From: Prevotella sp. UBA2850
GTDB taxonomy: Bacteria > Bacteroidota > Bacteroidia > Bacteroidales > Bacteroidaceae
Reading direction: 5' to 3'
Assembly: GCA_002350805.1 (NCBI GenBank)
Contig: DEFO01000012.1
Location: 1 to 64,000 of the forward strand
DNA length: 64,000 bases
Below, piece after piece: positions 1 to 7,204 of this stretch; positions within the stretch are counted from its first letter, which is position 1; each line of letters starts with the position of its first letter. A model generated the notes under the pieces. That model did not search any database and was not told where the DNA came from. It saw only the letters and a list, made by a program, of their open reading frames with translations. A program made the translations under genes and the position numbers.

Positions 1-94
1 ATCGCACCATCTTAGTGCTGACACTGATGGCGACGGAGGCATCCTTCACGGACAGAAGGATGTTGGGAATTTGTGAAGTTTGATTCTTGCCCAT
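1..94 (-). CDS. HTH/excisionase-like protein, 5' end only (runs off the window)
   Basis: The first 31 codons are visible. They start at the first ATG after an in-frame TAA near 126-128 and read toward the left edge. From residue 12 the peptide LLSVKDASVAISVSTK resembles the opening of the helix-turn-helix_17/excisionase domain (pattern LLsvkeAAe.LgvS..tv). Such small DNA-binding proteins often lie near the ends of Bacteroidales integrative elements, which fits the adjacent broken susC gene. Only the N-terminus can be judged, so another DNA-binding family is possible. Confidence 0.45.
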   Translation of the reverse strand, partial: MGKNQTSQIPNILLSVKDASVAISVSTKMVR

Positions 95-160
95 ATCAAA
101 TAATTTTGTCAATTTCTGCCGTTTTTAGGGGGATGGCCCCTGACGGAAACCAATTAAGCG

Positions 161-339
161 GATTTAAGGGGAAATAAGGTGATTTAAGGGAACACCCTAC
201 GAACCCTCTGCTCATCCACCCGAGGTACAATGGCGGTACAAAATTACTCTAATCGGGGCAAACGCGCAATAGGCGAAGAATAAGGTTAGTTAAGTGGAGT
301 TAATTGTAAGACAGTGTTTTACACGATTTGATTTAAGGT
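161..339. repeat. Three GATTTAAGG repeats near the element end
   Basis: GATTTAAGGG occurs at 161-170 and 181-190, spaced exactly 20 bp, and GATTTAAGGT at 330-339. All lie between the HTH ORF and the broken end of susC. Clustered short direct repeats close to an element end resemble arm-type binding sites for a tyrosine recombinase and its accessory proteins. That role is inferred. Confidence 0.4.
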
Positions 340-3300
340 TTGTTTCGGTTTGTTTTGACCTAATTTAATCGGTGAAGAATTCATGTGGAACTGCAGGCGC
401 AGACGCTCCATCTTGAGCTTTCTGAGCCAGTGGCAATGCTTAAAGTCATAGTAGGCCGACAGCGAGGCGAAGTCGAGCACATGCTCACGCTCCACGAAAC
501 GGGTGGTGGCATAGGTCGTCGATGGATAGCTGCTGATGTGCTTATACTTGGCCACATCACCCACCTGCTGCCATGTCTCACTGAACACACGGCGGTCTAC
601 GTTGTGGGCGATGTTCACGTTCTCCACACGGTTCACCAGTGTTTGGTTGTAGTAGTCAGCACCCGTGCGGTAGGTGAATGTGCAGCTCAGTCCGAAGCCC
701 CTATACTCCCCGTTAAAACCGAAGTTGCCGCGATATTTGGGGTTACTGTCGCCAGCGATGATATAGTCGTCGGTGGTGTAGTTATAAGTCTTGGTCACAC
801 CGTCTTTCTTCAGGAACAGCTCTGTACCTGTTGCGGGGTCGATGCCCAGCGACTGTACTGCCCAGATGGCGGTCATCGACTGTCCTTCCTCGTAGCGGAT
901 GATAGGCAGTGTCGATGCCTCGGCGTCCTGGGTGTCGTTGAAGGCCTTCAGCGCGTCGTTGATCTTGCGCACCTTATTCTTGTTGTGGCTCACGCTGGCA
1001 AACACCGAGAAGAAATTGTCTTTCTTCTGCCATATACGGTAGTTAAGGCTCAGGTCGAAACCGCGGTTCTGCACCTCACCCAGGTTCTCCTGATACGACG
1101 AGAATCCAGTCGACGTGGGAACGGTCATGGCAAGAAGCGCATTCTTCGTGATGCTATTGTAGACATCCAGACGCACGTTCAGACGGCGGAACATCTGCAG
1201 GTCGAAACCGTAGTTCAGGTCGGCGGTCTGTTGCCATTTCAGGTCGGGATTGGCCAGGGCCATGAGATAGGCGCCCGTGATATTATCATACACAATGTCG
1301 TCGTAGTATTTATAAGTAGCCAGTGCCTGATACGGGCTGAAGTTCTGGCTACCCGTCAGTCCGTAGCTTCCGCGGATTTTCAGCAGGGTGATCACTTTTT
1401 GATTCTTCATGAAAGCCTCGTTGTGGACGTTCCATCCCAGTCCGGCCGACCAGAAGGTTCCCCAGCGGTTGTTCGAACCGAACACTGACGAGCCGTTGTA
1501 GCGCAAAGAGAAGTCGGCAAGGTAGCGGTCGTCGTATGAGTAGTTCAGTGCTCCCGTAATACCCAGCGAACGAGTCTTAGCCTCACTGCCCGACGGACGT
1601 CCGTTGTCGGCATACTGCTTGGCAAATGCGATGTGGTCAACATGGCTGTTGGTGAATCCCCAGGCCGTCATTCCGTGGGTGTCGCTGTTAGTCGAGTTCA
1701 AGCTCCATGCGGCGTTGGCCAGCAACATATGCTTGTCCCACTGCTTCGAGAAGTTGGCGGTCAGGTCGGTAGAGATAGTGCTCGACTCACCATCGGTGAT
1801 AGAGTACTCTCCGCGCTTGAAGAAGTTGTCGCCCGTCCAGTCGGAGAAGCGCGAGTGGTCACCAGGATAGAAGTCCTCGCGCTTGTTGGTTTGATAAGTA
1901 TATCCCAAACGTCCCGTGAAACGCAAATAGTCCAGCGGACGCCACTCGATATAGAAGTTCTCGGTATACTCGGTATACTTTGAGAAATTCTTGGTGCCTA
2001 TCTCCGCATTGTAGAGCGGGTTGTAGTAGACCAGTGGTGTGGCTCCATAGCCGGCAGCCGTGTATGAACCCAGTATCTTGCGCATGTTGCCGTTCTCGTC
2101 GGTCGGCGAGAAATAGGGGTTGGCCGATGCATAGCTAGAGAACGATCCGTAAGGTGAGTCATCGGCTTTGTTCGAGGTGATAGACAGCGAGTTGCGGAAC
2201 AGCAGGTTCTTGTAGCGGTACTGCAGTTTTACGTTGCCTGAGAAGGTGCGGCGGTCACTGCCCTTCATGACACCGGCGATGCCGTTGTAGGCAGCAGTGG
2301 CCGAGTAGCGCATGCGGTCGTCACCTCCTTCGAAATAGAGAGTGTGCTTCTGTCCCACTCCCGTACGCAGCGGCTTGGCCAGCCAGTAGGTGTCGACGCC
2401 TCGTGCAATCTCTTTCTGTACCTCGTTATACTGCTCGCGCAGCATCTGCTGATAGTAGGGCGAAGTGCCGTTGTAACGTCCGGAGGCCAGCTCCACGGCC
2501 AGTTTCTCCTCAGCGTTACAGAGGTCGTAAGTGGTCAAGTCGGGGGTCTCAAGGTTCAGGTCACCGGTATAGGTCACTCTCAGTCGGCCGCTCTCCGGTT
2601 CAATGGTCTCCACGACGACAACGCCGTTGGCAGCTTTCGAACCGTAGATAGCCTTTGCGGCGGCATCCTTCAGGATGGTCACCGACTTAACGCGGTTCAT
2701 ATCCAAGTCGAACACCTGCTGGCGCGACGACTCGAAACCGTCGATGATGAACAGCGGCTCATTGGGGTTGCCTGTATATTCTCCCTGCAGGCCAGCAAAG
2801 CTAGAGTTACCATGGATGGTAATCTCGTTGAAGGCATTGGGGTTGCTACCGTTCAGGGTATTATCGGCAATAACGAAGGCGGGGTCTAGCGTGGCCAGGC
2901 TTTTCAGCAGGTTTGCGTTGCCCACCGATTTCAGTTCCTCGTTCGAGTAAGTCTGGGCCGAACCCGTAAAACTGGCCGAACGATAGTTGAACAGACCCGT
3001 GACCACCACCTCGCCCAGCTGCTCGGCATTGTCGTGCATCGTCACGTCCATCGTCTTGCCGTTGAAGGGCAGTGTCTGCTCGGCCATACCCAGCATTGAA
3101 TAAGTGACGCGCTTCACCTGTTTGTTGCCGGGAATCAAGATAGTGTAACTACCATTCTCGTCGGTCACACCCAGCACCGTAGGGTCGTCGGTTTTAATGG
3201 TCACACCCGGCAGCGGCTCACCGTTACTGTCGGTCACGCGACCGCGTATCATGCGACTGCCCGTCTGCGCCCCTGCCGACACGCGGGCGGCCGGCATCGT

Positions 3301-3618
3301 CCCGCTGTTGACAATGTAAACGAATTTCTCCTTCACAGAGTAGCTCAGCGGCAATCCGTTCAATAAGTCTTTCATCACCACGTTGATGTCAGCCGACTGG
3401 ATACGTTTCGTCACCCGATACTGGTTCAAGTCGTCGTTCGAGAACATGAACTTGTAGTCGGAACTCTTCTCGATCATGCGCAGCACCTTCGGCAGTGGCT
3501 CGTTCTTCACGTCAACCACTATGGCCTTTCCTTGCGCATTGGCTTCCTGTCCCGCTATGAGACATAACAGTAGAATAAGTACTTGCAGAAGCCTGTGTTT
3601 TTTTCCGGTTTTTTGCAT
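319..3618 (-). CDS. SusC/RagA-family TonB-dependent receptor with STN domain, C-terminus replaced
   Basis: This is an outer-membrane TonB-dependent transporter, 1099 residues as read. In order: signal peptide (1-28), STN/secretin-TonB domain (about 30-105) that signals to FecR, carboxypeptidase-like domain (about 122-205), plug (about 205-345, with LFIIDGFE and a KSVTILKDAAAKAIYG-like motif) and barrel. SusC proteins normally end in about 30 further residues after a segment like MERLRLxFxMN, closing with an aromatic barrel strand. Here homology stops at that point (about 380) and is followed by 19 unrelated residues ending in LNQIV. The expected susD is not seen. FecR and sigma genes lie upstream on the same strand. 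Loss of the last strand by element insertion probably inactivates the receptor. Confidence 0.9.
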   Translation of the reverse strand: MQKTGKKHRLLQVLILLLCLIAGQEANAQGKAIVVDVKNEPLPKVLRMIEKSSDYKFMFSNDDLNQYRVTKRIQSADINVVMKDLLNGLPLSYSVKEKFVYIVNSGTMPAARVSAGAQTGSRMIRGRVTDSNGEPLPGVTIKTDDPTVLGVTDENGSYTILIPGNKQVKRVTYSMLGMAEQTLPFNGKTMDVTMHDNAEQLGEVVVTGLFNYRSASFTGSAQTYSNEELKSVGNANLLKSLATLDPAFVIADNTLNGSNPNAFNEITIHGNSSFAGLQGEYTGNPNEPLFIIDGFESSRQQVFDLDMNRVKSVTILKDAAAKAIYGSKAANGVVVVETIEPESGRLRVTYTGDLNLETPDLTTYDLCNAEEKLAVELASGRYNGTSPYYQQMLREQYNEVQKEIARGVDTYWLAKPLRTGVGQKHTLYFEGGDDRMRYSATAAYNGIAGVMKGSDRRTFSGNVKLQYRYKNLLFRNSLSITSNKADDSPYGSFSSYASANPYFSPTDENGNMRKILGSYTAAGYGATPLVYYNPLYNAEIGTKNFSKYTEYTENFYIEWRPLDYLRFTGRLGYTYQTNKREDFYPGDHSRFSDWTGDNFFKRGEYSITDGESSTISTDLTANFSKQWDKHMLLANAAWSLNSTNSDTHGMTAWGFTNSHVDHIAFAKQYADNGRPSGSEAKTRSLGITGALNYSYDDRYLADFSLRYNGSSVFGSNNRWGTFWSAGLGWNVHNEAFMKNQKVITLLKIRGSYGLTGSQNFSPYQALATYKYYDDIVYDNITGAYLMALANPDLKWQQTADLNYGFDLQMFRRLNVRLDVYNSITKNALLAMTVPTSTGFSSYQENLGEVQNRGFDLSLNYRIWQKKDNFFSVFASVSHNKNKVRKINDALKAFNDTQDAEASTLPIIRYEEGQSMTAIWAVQSLGIDPATGTELFLKKDGVTKTYNYTTDDYIIAGDSNPKYRGNFGFNGEYRGFGLSCTFTYRTGADYYNQTLVNRVENVNIAHNVDRRVFSETWQQVGDVAKYKHISSYPSTTYATTRFVEREHVLDFASLSAYYDFKHCHWLRKLKMERLRLQFHMNSSPIKLGQNKPKQTLNQIV
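370..385. other. Probable insertion junction inside the 3' end of susC
   Basis: On the minus strand the susC reading frame is family-like up to the codons for QFHMN (about 379-393). The sequence then becomes AT-rich and unlike SusC. I place the element/chromosome junction at about 370-385. The other end lies outside the window, so the exact core site and any target duplication cannot be seen. Confidence 0.55.
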
Positions 3619-3942
3619 GTTTGTGTTGTTAATAATATAATGTGAATAATTCTTCTCTCACTTATTTGACGAGAAGACCTTACAATCGGGCACTAAAAAA
3701 CCATAAAAAATAAGAAAAAAGGAGGAAATGGAGGGTTGAGGATAGAAGATTGAAGATTGAGAAGTCTTTTTGGAGTGTGGGAGTGCTGACAATTGTTTTG
3801 GAGAGTTTGAGAGTTTAAAAGTTTGGACAATGACAAAGGTAATCATACCTTTCCGTTCTCAACTCTCAGTTCTCAACTCGTTTGGGGAGGCTAGGTAGGG
3901 TCTTTGAACCTTTAACCAACAGCTTGCTGCTTTCTCTTGTTG
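3619..3942. repeat. Intergenic region with two dispersed repeat motifs, no gene
   Basis: This 324-bp gap between fecR and susC holds an octamer-like tract (GAGAGTTT units, about 3798-3820) and one copy of the dispersed motif that begins GGTAATCATACC and continues with heptamers of the type GTTCTCA (about 3838-3880). The same pair recurs near 10.3, 36.1 and 40.4 kb. No ORF here has coding character. Confidence 0.65.
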
Positions 3943-5142
3943 TTAGTCTACGTAAATCACACCCTCAGTCAGTTTCAGGTAGCCTTTGTGCAGCATGTTC
4001 AATTGCTCCACCACCTGCTCCACCGTACTGCTGCGGTCGCAGAAAAAGTGTATCTTATAGCTGCGTGGCCGCGGGTTGCGGAACACCACACTCACATTAT
4101 ACCAGCTGCCTATCTGCCGCATAATCTCGTCCAACCGCTCGTCATCATAAAAGAAAAAGCCGTCTTTCCAGTAGGTATAGATATCCGTGTCTACCTCCTG
4201 CACCGACAGCTGACGGTTGTGCACCGAAAGTTGCTGGCCGGGCTTGAGCACCATCGACTGGTGAGCGCCCTCATAGCTGCTCTCGCCATGCTTGCCCACA
4301 GTCACCTCTACGCTGCCCCTCACCAATGTAATTTGCTCTGTCTGGTTACGATAACTCTTTATATTGAACTCGGTGCCCAGCACGCACGTCTGGCTACCTG
4401 GCGTCTTCACCACAAACGGATGCGCCGCGTCAGGCGCCACCTTGAAGTAGGCCTCACCCTCCAGATCCACACAACGCTGGCTTCCCACGAAGCAGGTGGG
4501 ATAGACCAAGCGGCTGCCCGCATTGACCCATACCTCGGAACCGTCGCTGAGTACCACCTTGAGCATCTTCCCCTGGGGGATGGTTACCGCATGCGACTCT
4601 ACGATATGGCTCGTCATCGGTTGCTGATAGGCCACCACCAGTTTGTCGGAGCTTTCTCCATCCACCTCGACGCCACTCACCGTCTGCCGTCCCAGCACCA
4701 CCTCACGGCCCTTCCCGGTCGAGATGACAATCTCGCGAGGAGCATCGGTAGCCTCGTAGACCAGCTCGCCAGCATCCATCTTTTCAGCGGTGCGGCCTCT
4801 CCACACCATGGCTATCAACAGCAACACGGCGGCGGCAGCCAGCAGCGAGGCACAAAGCTTCTTGTGCCGACCCATCCATCGGTTACGACCCACCACATGC
4901 GAACCACCCTTTATGCCGTCGAGACGCTCACTTACCCGCTGCCACTCGCCGTCAGCATCGGGCACGGCCACACGGCTGCGCTCAACACCTTTCTTCACCG
5001 CCCACAACTCGCGGGCGGCGCCCATTACGGCACCATCGGCCGTCAACCGGGTAACATCCTGCTCGGTCAACTCATCCGATTGCTCCAGCAGCGTCAAAGC
5101 CTGGTCGAATGTCTTGTTGGTGAGTTCGTCGTTCTGATTCAT
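3943..5142 (-). CDS. FecR-family anti-sigma factor
   Basis: This is an inner-membrane anti-sigma regulator, 399 residues, that links the susC signalling domain to its ECF sigma factor. It has an N-terminal cytoplasmic sigma-binding region, one membrane helix at about 96-115 (LLAAAAVLLLIAMVW), a periplasmic FecR domain (about 185-290, with IPQGK and LSDGSEVWVNAGS) and a C-terminal DUF4974-type domain (about 325-399) that meets the STN domain. It lies 64 bp after the sigma gene and 324 bp before susC on the same strand, the usual sigma-FecR-SusC order. Length and domain content are normal. Confidence 0.95.
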   Translation of the reverse strand: MNQNDELTNKTFDQALTLLEQSDELTEQDVTRLTADGAVMGAARELWAVKKGVERSRVAVPDADGEWQRVSERLDGIKGGSHVVGRNRWMGRHKKLCASLLAAAAVLLLIAMVWRGRTAEKMDAGELVYEATDAPREIVISTGKGREVVLGRQTVSGVEVDGESSDKLVVAYQQPMTSHIVESHAVTIPQGKMLKVVLSDGSEVWVNAGSRLVYPTCFVGSQRCVDLEGEAYFKVAPDAAHPFVVKTPGSQTCVLGTEFNIKSYRNQTEQITLVRGSVEVTVGKHGESSYEGAHQSMVLKPGQQLSVHNRQLSVQEVDTDIYTYWKDGFFFYDDERLDEIMRQIGSWYNVSVVFRNPRPRSYKIHFFCDRSSTVEQVVEQLNMLHKGYLKLTEGVIYVD

Positions 5143-5206
5143 TGTGTTTACTTACTCTAATAGTACGAAATCGATGCCGAAAAGGGCACTGCTCCAGAAG
5201 AAAAAA

Positions 5207-5695
5207 TCATCCTTCCCTCAACAATTTCAGCGCTTTCATCATCAGTTTCTTCACATAACTGCTGCTGATGCCCAGTTCCACAGCCACCTCCTGATAGCGT
5301 TTCCGCTCGAAGTAACACATGTCGAGCACCCTGCGAGGCAGCGGCGGCAAGGCATCGAGACGGTGTATGAGCATTTCCATCCGCTCTTCCTCCTCGTCAT
5401 TCTCCTCCACCTCCTCGGGCGTCATGGCCAGGTAGAAAGCCACATACTTCTTCCTCACCTCCTGATGGCGCAGATAATCGATGCATTTGTTGCGGAGCGT
5501 CGTGTACAAAAACGACCGCCACTCCGCCACACTGCCGTCCCGGCAGTTTCTCCAGAGCAGCTCCACGCTCTCGCCCACCATGTCGCGACTCAGCTCCTCG
5601 TCGCCGAGAAGATGATAGGCCGTGAAATAGTACAACGAATAGTTCTCCTTGAAGAACCGCTCGAAAGTCTTTATATCTGCACTCTCCATGCTCAT
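5207..5695 (-). CDS. RNA polymerase ECF-type sigma factor
   Basis: This 162-residue sigma-70 family protein of the Bacteroidetes FecI-like group has a region-2 helix set near the N-terminus (FERFFKENYSLYYFTAYHLL) and a C-terminal region-4 HTH (LPRRVLDMCYFERKRYQEVA...SYVKKLMMKALKLL). It is expected to direct transcription of the fecR-susC genes just downstream. The start at 5695 is preceded by a degenerate -7 box (TATCTTCG, 5735-5742). An alternative Met lies two codons downstream. A longer overlapping reading frame at 5397-5711 is a shadow. Confidence 0.95.
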   Translation of the reverse strand: MSMESADIKTFERFFKENYSLYYFTAYHLLGDEELSRDMVGESVELLWRNCRDGSVAEWRSFLYTTLRNKCIDYLRHQEVRKKYVAFYLAMTPEEVEENDEEEERMEMLIHRLDALPPLPRRVLDMCYFERKRYQEVAVELGISSSYVKKLMMKALKLLREG

Positions 5696-5734
5696 GACAG
5701 TTCATTGGCACTCATTAGATTGCCATACATGCTG

Positions 5735-5742
5735 CGAAGATA
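5735..5742 (-). promoter_or_regulatory. Candidate -7 box of the sigma gene
   Basis: The minus-strand sequence is TATCTTCG, one base from the Bacteroidetes -7 consensus TAnnTTTG, about 40 bp before the sigma start codon. No good -33 TTTG was seen. Confidence 0.35.
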
Positions 5743-5825
5743 CAAAAAAAATGAATAACAAGAAAAAAATCTTACATTGTTTTATGATATTTTGGGTAAT
5801 GCTACAGCAGCCAGCACAAGGCAGC

Positions 5826-5845
5826 CGCCCGTATGGGCGTTTTTT
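5826..5845 (+). terminator. Short hairpin with T-run
   Basis: CGCCC-GTAT-GGGCG is followed by TTTTTT on the plus strand. Both neighbouring genes are on the minus strand and no plus-strand gene precedes it, so a terminator role is uncertain. Confidence 0.35.
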
Positions 5846-5893
5846 AAAACATAAAAATCCAGAGACAAGTCTTTCCGACGCTAGCGGGGCTGT

Positions 5894-6979
5894 CTACCCC
5901 TCGCGATAGAAGTCGAGCGCCTCTTTGATTTCCTCCTCGCTGGCGGTTTGGTTGATGCGGATGTCGCCAATGCCGCCCAGGAGGGTGAAATTGATAGCGG
6001 CAGAGGTGTTTTTCTTGTCGTGGGTCATGAGTTCGATGAGGGCGGGATAGTCGTCGCAGGTAATAGCCATCAGCCCGTAGTGCTCGCGGATGAAACGCAC
6101 GGTCTGGCGCATCTTATCGACGGGGAATCCTGTCTTGACAGCACTCAGATAGAGCTCGCAGATGAGTCCGTAGGCCACAGCATAACCATGCAGCAGGGTC
6201 TGCTGTCCGTCAGCGGCAGTCTGTCGGAGGCTCCAGCTCTCGAAGGCGTGGCCGAAGGTATGGCCGAGGTTCAGAGCCTTTCGGAGCCCCTGCTCGCGGG
6301 GGTCTAGGTCGACGATGCGCTGCTTGACGGCCACGCTGGCCTGCAGCATCTGCTGAAGGTGCGGCAGGAGGGTTGCGTCGGGCAGGGATGCTAGCGGGAA
6401 ACGGAGAATGTCGGCCCACATGGGCTCATCGGCAATGAGGGCGTGCTTGAGCATCTCGGCATAGCCGGAGCGTATGTTGCCAGCATCGAGGGTCTGCAGG
6501 AAACGGGTGTCGAGGATGACGGCCTCGGCCTGGCTGAACACACCGATCTCGTTTTTCAGTCCGCCGAAATTGATGCCGGTCTTGCCGCCGACGCTGGCAT
6601 CGACCATGGCGAGCAGCGTGGTGGGGATATTGATGAAGTTAATGCCCCGCTTGAAGGTGCTGGCGGCAAAGCCGCCTAGGTCGGTAACCATGCCGCCGCC
6701 TAGGTTGACGAGGCACGAATGGCGGGTGGCACCGCCTGACTGTAGCGACTGCCACACATGGGTGAGCGACTTGAGCGTCTTATGGGTGTCGTTGGCGGGG
6801 ATGCAGACAAGGCTGGCGCCACGCAGACAGGGATAGGAGGCCACGAGGGGCCAGCATGTCTGACGGGTGGTGTCGTCGACGAGGACGAACAAGCGGTCGT
6901 GCTCGCACTCTGAAATGGCAATGGCCAGTTCTTGCTGAAGGTTTCCTGAAAAAATAATTCTCTGCTCTTTCATCATCAT
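5894..6979 (-). CDS. aroB: 3-dehydroquinate synthase
   Basis: AroB converts DAHP to 3-dehydroquinate, the second step of the shikimate pathway, using NAD and a divalent metal in the cytoplasm. The 361-residue length is normal. Diagnostic motifs are NLGGGMVTDLGGF (about 92-104), DASVGGKTGIN (127-137), the metal/substrate segment GYAEMLKHALI and the C-terminal GHTFGHAFE. Three consecutive ATG codons open the ORF (6979, 6976, 6973). A -7 box lies about 95 bp upstream. The pathway continues in the attenuator-controlled aromatic operon 15 kb away. Confidence 0.97.
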   Translation of the reverse strand: MMMKEQRIIFSGNLQQELAIAISECEHDRLFVLVDDTTRQTCWPLVASYPCLRGASLVCIPANDTHKTLKSLTHVWQSLQSGGATRHSCLVNLGGGMVTDLGGFAASTFKRGINFINIPTTLLAMVDASVGGKTGINFGGLKNEIGVFSQAEAVILDTRFLQTLDAGNIRSGYAEMLKHALIADEPMWADILRFPLASLPDATLLPHLQQMLQASVAVKQRIVDLDPREQGLRKALNLGHTFGHAFESWSLRQTAADGQQTLLHGYAVAYGLICELYLSAVKTGFPVDKMRQTVRFIREHYGLMAITCDDYPALIELMTHDKKNTSAAINFTLLGGIGDIRINQTASEEEIKEALDFYREG

Positions 6980-7074
6980 ACTTTTTTGCTAAGGGTTGTT
7001 ATCAACGGGAATGTGGAAAAACTGCCTTGCGGCCGTCGCTCCACAGGGTTGTATAAAAAACGTTATCTCGGTTG

Positions 7075-7082
7075 CAAAGATA
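7075..7082 (-). promoter_or_regulatory. Candidate aroB promoter (-7 box)
   Basis: TATCTTTG on the minus strand is a perfect TAnnTTTG. About 20 bp further upstream is a weak -33 (TTTC). The next minus-strand start codon is aroB at 6979. Confidence 0.55.
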
Positions 7083-7204
7083 CGGATTAGCGGGGAAAAG
7101 AGGAAAGGAAAGTGTAAGTTTAACACATTTTTTGGTTTTCTGCTTTAAACGTTCGGTGCCCAGAAGCGTCTAAAACACATCAATCAATCACAACTGAAGA
7201 GTAA

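Noticed and set aside
385..1488. 367-residue plus-strand ORF under susC
   Set aside because: Antisense shadow of the barrel region; no start signal and no family likeness.
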